19,147 bases of DNA, taken from contig DCTQ01000068.1 in NCBI GenBank assembly GCA_002329395.1, positions 18,601 to 37,747 of the forward strand, written 5' to 3'. Position 1 is the stretch's first letter. Each line of letters starts with the position of its first letter. Both the position numbers and the translations under genes were made by a program. The notes under the pieces were generated by a model, which saw nothing but the letters and a program-made list of their open reading frames with translations, did not search any database and had not been told where the DNA came from. Below are positions 7,567 to 13,622 of this stretch, piece by piece. Origin of the DNA: Candidatus Avelusimicrobium alvi. Its GTDB lineage: Bacteria; Elusimicrobiota; Elusimicrobia; Elusimicrobiales; Elusimicrobiaceae.

Positions 7567-8052
7567 CTAGCATTGGTTCCGGCAGGAAGCCGGATCCTGA
7601 ATTGAATCGGTTGAATTATTTTCCCACAGTTTCCAGGGGTCCTGCGGGGAAAAATCGTGTTCGGCCGCGGTGCATGTTTTACGGCTGATGCGGGTGACGG
7701 GGTGTTCGTCGCAGATAGTCAGCGTTTTGGTGCAGGAGCAGGTGGCTCCGTCGCATTCCAGTTCGGCCGAAAGCAGGTAACGGCTTGTCGCGTTTTTACA
7801 CTGCGCCCCGGCAAAAGAGTCTGTTGCTTCCGGCGCGGCGGCCGGGCAGTGCAGGTAGGCGCTCCAGCGCAGGCCGACGAGCCCGCCCGCCGCCAGCAGC
7901 AGCGCGGCGCACGCACCCCAGGCCAGCGGTTTTTTCCAGTGAAAAACGGTCTTTTTCTCTTGCAGGCGCGCCCACACGCGGCGCTGGGCGCGGCCGTTTG
8001 GGTCAAAATCAGCTTTTTCGGCTTTGGTCAGCCAGTCTTTCTCGGGGGTCAT
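7567..8052 (-). CDS. Single-pass membrane protein with cysteine-rich outer domain; candidate anti-sigma or redox sensor
   Basis: I do not recognise the family. The 161-aa protein has a charged cytoplasmic part (1-40) and one membrane segment (about 44-62). Its outer domain of about 100 residues contains nine cysteines (69, 85, 100, 105, 107, 114, 127, 157, 161). Its ATG overlaps the stop of the sigma-factor gene (ATGA), the usual arrangement for sigma/anti-sigma pairs, and the next gene makes a disulfide-active thioredoxin fusion. From this I infer that it holds the sigma factor at the membrane and senses the thiol state outside. The cytoplasmic part lacks the His-x3-Cys-x2-Cys motif of zinc anti-sigma proteins, so it is not a classical ZAS protein. 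The alternative is a structural redox protein without regulatory role. Confidence 0.7.
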   Translation of the reverse strand: MTPEKDWLTKAEKADFDPNGRAQRRVWARLQEKKTVFHWKKPLAWGACAALLLAAGGLVGLRWSAYLHCPAAAPEATDSFAGAQCKNATSRYLLSAELECDGATCSCTKTLTICDEHPVTRISRKTCTAAEHDFSPQDPWKLWENNSTDSIQDPASCRNQC

Positions 8053-8549
8053 ACGTTCTCCATAAAGCGGCGCATTTTTTGTACGGCTCGGTGAATGACC
8101 GTGCCGACGTTGCTCTCGCTCAGCCGCGTAACCGCCGCAATTTGGCGGTTGTTCAGGCCGGAATAGAATTTAAGCGATACCAAGTCCCGCTCTTTGCCGC
8201 TCAGCCGGGCGAGCGCGCGCAGCAAATCCGCGCGGAAATTGGCTTCTTCCAGCTGTTCAAGCGGCGTTTGGCGGGAAGTTTCGGGCACGTCGTCTTCCGT
8301 TTCCGCCAGCGAAAACACGTTTTTCACCCAGTACGTCCGCCAGTGCATATTGGTTTCGTTGCGGGCGATGGTAAAGAGCCACTGGGCAAATTCGCCTTTT
8401 TCTTCATTAAAAGAGTTCAGGTGCTCGTAGCATTTTTTCCAGGTGCAGGCGCACAAGTCTTCCGCCAGGGCGGCATTGCGCACGCGCGAAAAAATATAAG
8501 CGTACACGCGTTTAAAATAAGTATTGTAGAGCTCTTCAAATGACGTCAT
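8049..8549 (-). CDS. ECF-type RNA polymerase sigma factor
   Basis: The 166-aa protein has only regions 2 and 4 of the sigma-70 family, as in ECF sigma factors. Region 2 spans about residues 4-75 (FEELYNTYFKRVYAYI near the start, then FAQWLFTIARNETNMHWR). Region 4 spans about 108-162 (LSGKERDLVSLKFYSG, then NNRQIAAVTRLSESNVGT as helix-turn-helix). I chose the ATG at 8549. A GTG 36 bases upstream has no ribosome binding site, and the family usually begins just before the FEELY helix. The only Shine-Dalgarno-like sequence (GGAG) is rather far from this ATG, so the start is not certain. It overlaps the next gene by 4 bases (ATGA) and heads the operon that contains the cysteine-rich membrane protein and the thioredoxin-DsbD fusion, which are its likely targets. 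Confidence 0.9.
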   Translation of the reverse strand: MTSFEELYNTYFKRVYAYIFSRVRNAALAEDLCACTWKKCYEHLNSFNEEKGEFAQWLFTIARNETNMHWRTYWVKNVFSLAETEDDVPETSRQTPLEQLEEANFRADLLRALARLSGKERDLVSLKFYSGLNNRQIAAVTRLSESNVGTVIHRAVQKMRRFMENV

Positions 8550-8585
8550 TCTATTTATATTATGCTCCGGCGCGGAAAGTATCAC

Positions 8586-8613
8586 ATATTATTGTAGCTT
8601 TTATGGAGGGCAA
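8586..8613 (-). promoter_or_regulatory. Candidate promoter of the sigma-factor operon
   Basis: Read on the - strand, TTGCCC (8608-8613) and TAATAT (8586-8591) are separated by 16 bases. A start point about 7 bases downstream would fall before the ATG at 8549 but would exclude most of the upstream GTG alternative. The match is moderate, and a sigma-specific promoter was not recognised. Confidence 0.3.
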
Positions 8614-8644
8614 AAAAATCCCCGGCGCATTGAAACCGCCGGGG
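8612..8644 (-). terminator. Intrinsic terminator of the cupin-DXS-flavodoxin operon
   Basis: On the - strand CCCCGGCG and CGCCGGGG (8644-8637 and 8627-8620) form an 8-bp GC stem with a 9-base loop, followed by ATTTTTTT. It lies 9 bases after the stop of the last flavodoxin gene and ends the long operon that starts at the MerR-type promoter near 12830. Confidence 0.88.
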
Positions 8645-8652
8645 AAAGCGTA

Positions 8653-9273
8653 TTAGTTTAAGGCGTTCAGCCACGCGGTGATTTTATTGTCCACGGCGCT
8701 GTTGTATTCGTCGCCCAGGTTGTTAAACGAGGCTCCGGTTACTATGCGGGCGTTTCGGGCGTTTTTCTCAAAATCTTCAAAAAACGCGCCGTAATTACTG
8801 CCCTGGGTGGAGAACGGAACCACCTTTTTCCCCTTAAAGTCCGTCTGCTGTAAAAAAGCCAGCATCGGGGTGGCCGCCGTGTACCACCAGACGGGTGCGC
8901 CTACGAAAATAACGTCATAGCCGTCCAGCTCCGGCGCGGGGCCGGCCAGGCGCGGGTACTGCCCGGTTTTAAGCTGTTTTTTTACCTTGGCGTAGAACGC
9001 CGGGCCGGCTTTAAGCGGTTCCGCCGTTTCCAGGCGGTACACGTCGGCCCCGGTCCGTTGTTGGATACGCCGGGCGATGTCCTGCGTGTGCCCCGTCATG
9101 GAATAGTAAATCACCAGCGTTTTGCCCAGGTTGGCCGTATAGGGCACGGGCGCACCCTGGAAGGAGGCCATTTCTTTTTGGTTGCGGTGGGCCACTTTTA
9201 CCAAGTGAATCCCGCCGATTGCCCCGCCGATGACGGCTGCCGCCGCCAACACAAATAAGACGTATTTAAGCAT
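8653..9273 (-). CDS. Membrane-anchored flavodoxin-like protein
   Basis: Residues 4-24 form a hydrophobic N-terminal segment without a clear cleavage site. About 25 linker residues follow, then a flavodoxin domain. The FMN phosphate loop is YYSMTGHT (about residues 56-63). The second FMN-contacting region is FVGAPVWWYTAATP, where the WW pair is typical of the flavodoxin-4 type. The domain therefore appears to lie outside the cytoplasm, tethered to the membrane, and would act as a one- or two-electron carrier or quinone-type reductase. Three ATG codons stand in a row; AAGGA directly precedes the first, so the third (9273) has the best spacing. It is the last gene of the operon, 19 bases after a second exported flavodoxin, and the two are related in sequence. 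Flavodoxin identity is sure; partner and substrate are unknown. Confidence 0.88.
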   Translation of the reverse strand: MLKYVLFVLAAAAVIGGAIGGIHLVKVAHRNQKEMASFQGAPVPYTANLGKTLVIYYSMTGHTQDIARRIQQRTGADVYRLETAEPLKAGPAFYAKVKKQLKTGQYPRLAGPAPELDGYDVIFVGAPVWWYTAATPMLAFLQQTDFKGKKVVPFSTQGSNYGAFFEDFEKNARNARIVTGASFNNLGDEYNSAVDNKITAWLNALN

Positions 9274-9292
9274 CATCATTCCTTATGGTACT

Positions 9293-9892
9293 TTATTTCA
9301 GCACGCGCTGAATCCAGTTTTTAAGTTCCTGCTCCGGCGCGCCCGAAGAACGGCCCGGAAAGGTAATGCCCGGAGCCACAGATACGCCGGCGAGCTGTTT
9401 TTTCATATCGCTTTCGCAGTTTTGCATGCCGCCGCCCCCGTTGGTAAAAAACGGCGCGACGGTTTTTCCGCCAAAGTTATATTGCGCGATAAACGAACGC
9501 ACCGCCGGGGCGTACGTGCCCCACCAATCCGGCGAGCCGATAAATACTACGTCGTACGCGGCCCAGTTTTCCGCTTTGTTTTTCAGTTCCGGCCTATATC
9601 CCTCCGCCAGTTCTTTTTTGGCGATTTCCGTCATTTCCGAATAGGAAGCTGGATATTCTTTAACCGTTTGAATTTCAAACAAATCTCCGCCCGTTAAGCG
9701 TTGGATTTGCTGCGCGACGGCTTTGGTGTTGCCGGAGCGCGAGTAGTACGCCACCAGCACTTTTTTGCCTGCCGGCGCCTGGACGTCCGCCTGTTTGGCG
9801 GCGCCGTCCGCCGTGCCGCCCGCATTACTGCCGCAGGCGGCCGCGGATAAAAACATCATTCCCGAAAATAAAATGCCCATACTTTTTTTCAT
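9293..9892 (-). CDS. Flavodoxin-like lipoprotein
   Basis: The 199-aa protein starts with a lipoprotein-type signal (basic MKKS, hydrophobic core, SAAAC with Cys20). A Gly/Ala-rich tether follows, then a flavodoxin domain from about residue 43. The phosphate loop is YYSRSGNT, and FIGSPDWWGTYAP is the second flavin-contacting segment. GGGGMQ is the third loop. The signal means that it is anchored outside the cytoplasm, which is unusual for a flavodoxin because FMN must also be present there. Its ATG overlaps the stop of the upstream iron-sulfur flavoprotein gene (ATGA), so translation is coupled. GAGGAAG serves as ribosome binding site. The lipobox has Ala instead of Leu at -3, so lipidation is likely but not certain. 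It may receive electrons from the neighbouring membrane-anchored flavodoxin or pass them to it; this is inference. Confidence 0.88.
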   Translation of the reverse strand: MKKSMGILFSGMMFLSAAACGSNAGGTADGAAKQADVQAPAGKKVLVAYYSRSGNTKAVAQQIQRLTGGDLFEIQTVKEYPASYSEMTEIAKKELAEGYRPELKNKAENWAAYDVVFIGSPDWWGTYAPAVRSFIAQYNFGGKTVAPFFTNGGGGMQNCESDMKKQLAGVSVAPGITFPGRSSGAPEQELKNWIQRVLK

Positions 9893-10515
9893 TTTGCTTC
9901 CTCCCGTATAAAGTTGGTAAATACCGGCGTTTCCCGCTGCGGGTAAGAAACGCCGCCATGATGAATTTTTTTCAGCAGCCAGGCCATATTGCGCCCCAGG
10001 GTGCGCATGGTCTGCAGGCCTTCCGCGTCCCGCGCGGCTTCGCCGGGTTCCCGCCCGTGCACGCTGTTCCAGTATTGCGACGAAACCACGGGCATATTGT
10101 TGATGGTGAAGTACTTGTTTAGGCGGTCAAACGCCGCGCTGGCGCCGCCCCGGCGGCACACGGCCACGGATGCGGCCGGCTTATAGGAAAGTTTTTTCCC
10201 GCCGGAAAAAAACAGGCGGTCCAGCAGCGCGCACAGCGAGCCGTTGGGGCCGGCATAATATACCGGAGAACCCACCATCAGGCCGTCCGCTTCGTCCAGT
10301 TTGGCGTACAGGGTATTGTAGGGCTCGTCCGAAAAAATACAGCGGCCCGTTTGGGCGCACTTGCGGCAGGCTATACAGCCGCGTACGGCGTTTGTGCCGA
10401 TGGAAACAATTTCCGTTTCCACGCCTTCCGCCTGCAGCGCTTTGGCGGCTTCGGACAGGGCGGTAAAGGTGTTTCCTTTTACGTGCGGACTGCCGTTAAT
10501 AAGCAATACTTTCAT
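9889..10515 (-). CDS. NADPH-dependent FMN reductase family protein with iron-sulfur-flavoprotein cysteine motif
   Basis: The 208-aa protein has the flavodoxin-like fold of the FMN reductase/NADPH quinone reductase superfamily. The N-terminal strand and phosphate loop are LLINGSPHVKGNT (residues 4-16). The motif Cys47-x2-Cys50-x2-Cys53-x5-Cys59 matches the compact CX2CX2CX4-7C cluster of iron-sulfur flavoproteins such as Isf of Methanosarcina, so a [4Fe-4S] cluster is likely. GSPVYYAGPNG (about 88-98) is the second flavin-contacting loop. It has no signal peptide and is cytoplasmic. I chose the ATG at 10515: AAAGGAGG stands 5 bases before it and it overlaps the stop of the DXS-like gene (ATGA). 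Within the operon it probably supplies or receives electrons by way of a bound flavin. The physiological substrate is not visible. Confidence 0.9.
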   Translation of the reverse strand: MKVLLINGSPHVKGNTFTALSEAAKALQAEGVETEIVSIGTNAVRGCIACRKCAQTGRCIFSDEPYNTLYAKLDEADGLMVGSPVYYAGPNGSLCALLDRLFFSGGKKLSYKPAASVAVCRRGGASAAFDRLNKYFTINNMPVVSSQYWNSVHGREPGEAARDAEGLQTMRTLGRNMAWLLKKIHHGGVSYPQRETPVFTNFIREEAK

Positions 10516-12272
10516 TTTGCCTCCTTTAAACAAGCCGCCGCGTCCTGCGCGATTTGTTCTTTGGTCAGATGGAACTGGCGGTACAGTTCGTCCAGCGGTA
10601 CGCGGTCCGTAAACTCTTTTTTCGCGCCGAAGTTGAGCACCTTCATATCGGAGCCGCCGTAGAACGAGGCGATTTTCTCGCCGAAGCCGCCGTTGACGAC
10701 GCCGTCTTCCAGCGTGATGACGAGCCGGTGGTCCTTTTTCAGGCTTTCCAGCAGTGCTTCGTCCAGGCCCGAGAGGTAGCGCGGATTAATCAGCGTGGCG
10801 TCAATCCCCAGCGCGCGTTTGAGTTCTTCTTTTACCTGTCTGCCCAGGTGAAAGAAATTGCCCGCGCCGATAATGGCCACTTCGCCGCCTTTGGACACGA
10901 CTTCGTAGCGGTTCAGCTCGGAATAGTCCTGCGGCACCGGGCGGTCCGATTCCGCCAGCGGGCCAAACGGCACGCGGATGGCTACGGGGTATTTTTGCTG
11001 TTCTACCGACCAGTCCAGCATGGCGAGGTATTCCTGTTTGGACGTGGGCGCGAGATAGACGATATTGGGAATGTTGCCGATGAGCGAAATATCAAAGCAT
11101 CCCAGGTGCGTCGCGTCCGCTCCCGAAATGGAACCCCAGTAAACCAGCAGGGTGGCGGGACTGTTGTTTAACGCCAAATCCTGCGACAGCTGGTCATACG
11201 TGCGCTGGACGAACGAACTTAAAACGGCCAGCACGGGTTTGGCCCCGCCTTTGGCCAGGGCGGAAGCCGCCGCCACGGCGTGTTCTTCGGCGATGCCCAC
11301 GTCCGCAAAGCCTTTGCCGAGCTTTTCGCGCACCTGCGGCGTGAGGCCGCACGCGCCGGGCGTAGCCGGATTTAACACGATAAAAGCCGGGTCCTGGGCG
11401 CGTTTTTGAAGCATATAGTCCACGGTAACGGAATCGTACGTAGGCGCGGCCGGCGCGGCGGTTTTGTTATCCAGCGTGCCGGGCAAAATCCAGTGGAAGG
11501 CTTCTTTGTTGGCTTCGGCCTGCGCCACGCCTTTGCCTTTTAACGTATGCAGGTGCACGACGGTGGGGCGCGGCGCGTCTTTTACCCGTTTAAAGGCTTC
11601 CACCAAGGCGGAGATATCGTTGCCGTTTTCCACGTATACATAATCAAAGCCGAGCGTTTTGAAATAGTTGTTTTCCGCCTGGCCATGCGTTTGGCGCAAG
11701 AGTGCCAGGTTGCCGTACAGGCCGCCGTGGTTGGGGGCGATGGACATTTCGTTATCGTTTACCACGATGATAATGTTGCTTTTTAAGGCGGCGGCGTTAT
11801 CCAGCCCTTCAAACGCTTCCCCGCCGCTTAAAGAGCCGTCGCCGATGACGGCGATGACGTTATGCTTTTCGCCTTTTAAGTCGCGCGCCATCGCCAGCCC
11901 CACGGCCAGGCTGGGCGCGGTGGACGTATGGCCGACCGTAAACGCGTCGTGCGCGCTTTCCTGCGGATTCGTGTAGCCGGAAATTTCGCGGTATTTGGCC
12001 GGGTCGGTAAAATACTGTTTGCGGCCCGTAAGCATTTTGTGCGTATAGCATTGGTGGGACACGTCAAACACGAATTTGTCCGCCGGAGAGTTAAACACAT
12101 AGTGCATGGCTACGGTCGGCTCAATAAACCCCAGGTTCGGGCCGAAATGGCCGCCCGTGGCGTTTATTTTGCGGATTAACACTTCGCGGATTTCCGCAGA
12201 CAGCGTTTCCAGTTCAGATACGGACAGTTTTTTCAAATCGTCGGGTTGGTTTACTTGCTCTAATACTTTCAT
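10512..12272 (-). CDS. DXS-like thiamine-diphosphate carboligase lacking the phosphate-binding arginines
   Basis: By overall similarity this would be called 1-deoxy-D-xylulose-5-phosphate synthase (pyruvate plus glyceraldehyde 3-phosphate). At 586 aa it is somewhat shorter than E. coli DXS (620), mainly between residues 180 and 210. TPP-site residues are kept: His42 (E. coli H49), His73, the GDGSLSGG loop at 144-151, the NDN at 172-174, His260 (H299) and Glu329 in IAEEHA (E370). Asp386 and His389 in GADATH are also kept. By eye-alignment the two arginines that grip the substrate phosphate in E. coli (R420, R478) are Trp379 (VYWGSISGAD) and Phe436 (IRVPFGP). The acceptor may therefore be a non-phosphorylated aldehyde. 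It is embedded in a MerR-controlled stress operon, 20 bases after the cupin gene, rather than with isoprenoid genes. I therefore leave out the symbol dxs. The family is sure; the substrate is not. Confidence 0.9.
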   Translation of the reverse strand: MKVLEQVNQPDDLKKLSVSELETLSAEIREVLIRKINATGGHFGPNLGFIEPTVAMHYVFNSPADKFVFDVSHQCYTHKMLTGRKQYFTDPAKYREISGYTNPQESAHDAFTVGHTSTAPSLAVGLAMARDLKGEKHNVIAVIGDGSLSGGEAFEGLDNAAALKSNIIIVVNDNEMSIAPNHGGLYGNLALLRQTHGQAENNYFKTLGFDYVYVENGNDISALVEAFKRVKDAPRPTVVHLHTLKGKGVAQAEANKEAFHWILPGTLDNKTAAPAAPTYDSVTVDYMLQKRAQDPAFIVLNPATPGACGLTPQVREKLGKGFADVGIAEEHAVAAASALAKGGAKPVLAVLSSFVQRTYDQLSQDLALNNSPATLLVYWGSISGADATHLGCFDISLIGNIPNIVYLAPTSKQEYLAMLDWSVEQQKYPVAIRVPFGPLAESDRPVPQDYSELNRYEVVSKGGEVAIIGAGNFFHLGRQVKEELKRALGIDATLINPRYLSGLDEALLESLKKDHRLVITLEDGVVNGGFGEKIASFYGGSDMKVLNFGAKKEFTDRVPLDELYRQFHLTKEQIAQDAAACLKEAK

Positions 12273-12292
12273 TCTTATCCATTCCTTGTAAT

Positions 12293-12793
12293 TTATTTAT
12301 ATTCCTGGTCGGTTACCGGGTCCAGCCAGTCGGTGGAACCGTTTTGGTGCGCGTTGGTTTCCAGCGATATGTGCACAAACCAGCTGTCCGGCGCGGCCCC
12401 GTGCCAATGAATCACGCCGGGCGCGATGCGCACCACGTCGCCTTTTTTAAGCGTGCGGATTTCTTTGCCTTTTTCCTGGTAGCGGCCTTCGCCGTTTAAA
12501 ACCAGCAAAATCTGGCCGCCGTCGTGTTTGTGCCAGTGGGTGCGCGCGCCCGGCTCAAAGGTTACGTTTCCTATGGGGGCGTTCCATACATTGTCTTTAA
12601 GGCTCAGCATCGTCAAATACGTGGTGCCCGTGAAGAATTTGCTGTAGGGGTTTACTTCGCCCTGCGCAAAAATGGTGTCAATCGGTGATTTTTCCGTCAT
12701 AGTTTTTTCCTCTTTTAATTTTCCCTGCGCCAGGCCCGCGGCCAGTAACAGCGCGGCGGCCAGGCAGACAAGCGTGAATTTGTGTGATTTCAT
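12293..12793 (-). CDS. Exported single-domain cupin protein
   Basis: The 166-aa protein has an N-terminal signal (residues 1-23, basic then hydrophobic, cleavage near AQG) and one cupin barrel. Metal ligands are visible in cupin motif 1 (GARTHWHKHDGGQ: His86, His88, and Gln94 in place of the usual Glu) and in motif 2 (PGVIHWHGAAPD: His129, His131). Relatives of this type (NPYSKFFTGTTYL, VWNAPIGNVTFEPGA) are often found beside carboxymuconolactone-decarboxylase proteins and flavodoxins; here a CMD gene lies directly upstream. The enzymatic reaction of this group is not established. The start has AAGGAA 8 bases upstream. An internal Met32 could give a cytoplasmic form, but the signal is clear. 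It is the first gene after a MerR-type promoter and leads a five-gene operon. Confidence 0.9.
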   Translation of the reverse strand: MKSHKFTLVCLAAALLLAAGLAQGKLKEEKTMTEKSPIDTIFAQGEVNPYSKFFTGTTYLTMLSLKDNVWNAPIGNVTFEPGARTHWHKHDGGQILLVLNGEGRYQEKGKEIRTLKKGDVVRIAPGVIHWHGAAPDSWFVHISLETNAHQNGSTDWLDPVTDQEYK

Positions 12794-12814
12794 GTGTTTT
12801 TTCCTTATGTAGAA

Positions 12815-12845
12815 AGTATATAGTCTGGAGTTGGCTCCAAGTCAA
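12815..12845 (-). promoter_or_regulatory. MerR-type promoter/operator of the cupin-DXS-flavodoxin operon
   Basis: On the - strand TTGACT (12845-12840) and TATACT (12820-12815) are exactly 19 bases apart, the overlong spacing that MerR activators correct by twisting the DNA. The spacer carries the inverted repeat TGGAG-CCAA-CTCCA. The same arrangement occurs at 14755-14785 and 15870-15900. Confidence 0.9.
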
Positions 12846-12873
12846 GGTATTTTTATTTCCCCGTCGGGAATAT

Positions 12874-13605
12874 TTATTTTTTATTCCGCGTTTGTAATAC
12901 TTTTTCCAGCATTTCCAGTCCGTTTGCCGCGGTTTTGCGGCCCAGCTGCGTTTTGATAACGGCCATTATCCCCGCGATTTCTTCCGGCGTTACGCCCGTA
13001 TTAAGCGCCATGCCGATATGCGCTTGCAGCTGCGGGTTGACGTCGCCCAGGGCGGCCAGCGCGGCCACGGTGGCGGTTTCCCGGTCCCGGTAGGACAGCA
13101 CGCCGCGCGCGAAAATATCCGCAAACAAATGTTCTTTTAAAAACGTATCCGTGGCCGGAATAAACGAGTCCGGATGGCTCGGAAGCGGCGCCGCCACCAA
13201 TACTTCCAGGTTCCGTTTGCCGAGTTCATATCTGTCCGTACCGGCGGGAATGGACTGCGGTTCGGGGCCGGTCAAATCGCCCGCGCCGCGCACGCGGCGT
13301 TCGTTTACCACTTTTTCCAGCACGGAAGCCGCGTTTAAACAGCGCGGGAAACCCGTGTAAGCGTAGAGCTGTAAAACGATTTCTTTGAGTTCGTTTACCG
13401 TAAGCCCGCTGTCCAGCGCGCGCTCAAAAGCGGTTTCCAATTTGCTCAGCCGGCCCGCTGCGCTTAAAGCGGCTGCGGCCGTGATGCTTTGCTGTTTGGG
13501 GGAAAGGGCTTTTTGCGCTTCTTTCCAGTCGTAGGCGTGGAGGGAGGCGGTTCCCAGTATCCCCGCCGCCACAACCCCCGTAAGGTGTTTTTTCGTAATG
13601 TTCAT
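12874..13605 (-). CDS. Exported protein with two carboxymuconolactone-decarboxylase domains
   Basis: The 243-aa protein has a signal peptide (1-24, cleavage near LHA) followed by two CMD-fold repeats. The first spans about 40-105 (LETAFERALDSGLTVNELKEIVLQLYAYTGFP). The second spans about 155-237 (RDRETATVAALAALGD, then LQAHIGMALNTGVTPEEI, with Glu176 and His196 conserved). The AhpD-type CxxC pair is absent, so it is not a classical alkyl-hydroperoxidase. It belongs to the broad PcaC/YurZ-like group, whose members act on lactones, peroxides or unknown substrates. I chose the ATG at 13605, which is preceded by AGAAGGAGAA; a longer frame from 13641 overlaps the upstream gene and hides the signal peptide. 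It is co-transcribed with the hydrolase gene 17 bases upstream. There is no clear terminator after it, so read-through into the cupin operon is possible. Confidence 0.88.
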   Translation of the reverse strand: MNITKKHLTGVVAAGILGTASLHAYDWKEAQKALSPKQQSITAAAALSAAGRLSKLETAFERALDSGLTVNELKEIVLQLYAYTGFPRCLNAASVLEKVVNERRVRGAGDLTGPEPQSIPAGTDRYELGKRNLEVLVAAPLPSHPDSFIPATDTFLKEHLFADIFARGVLSYRDRETATVAALAALGDVNPQLQAHIGMALNTGVTPEEIAGIMAVIKTQLGRKTAANGLEMLEKVLQTRNKK

Positions 13606-13622
13606 ATGGCTTCTCCTTCTGT

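Noticed and set aside
7785..8543. 252-codon open frame on the + strand
   Set aside because: It is antisense to the sigma-factor and cysteine-rich genes; its Arg/Ala/Pro-rich translation is typical of a GC-rich shadow frame.
8550..8585. GTG start of the sigma factor
   Set aside because: It has no ribosome binding site, probably lies at or upstream of the start of transcription, and gives a non-conserved extension; the ATG at 8549 fits the family.
10554..11171. 205-codon open frame on the + strand
   Set aside because: It is antisense to the DXS-like gene and has no recognisable product.
10512..12272. Plain dxs of the isoprenoid pathway
   Set aside because: Both phosphate-binding arginines are replaced and the operon context is stress-related, so the standard name would overstate what is known.
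12855..12873. Hairpin TTCCC-CGTC-GGGAA after the CMD gene as terminator
   Set aside because: The stem has only 5 pairs and is not followed by a T-run in the direction of transcription.
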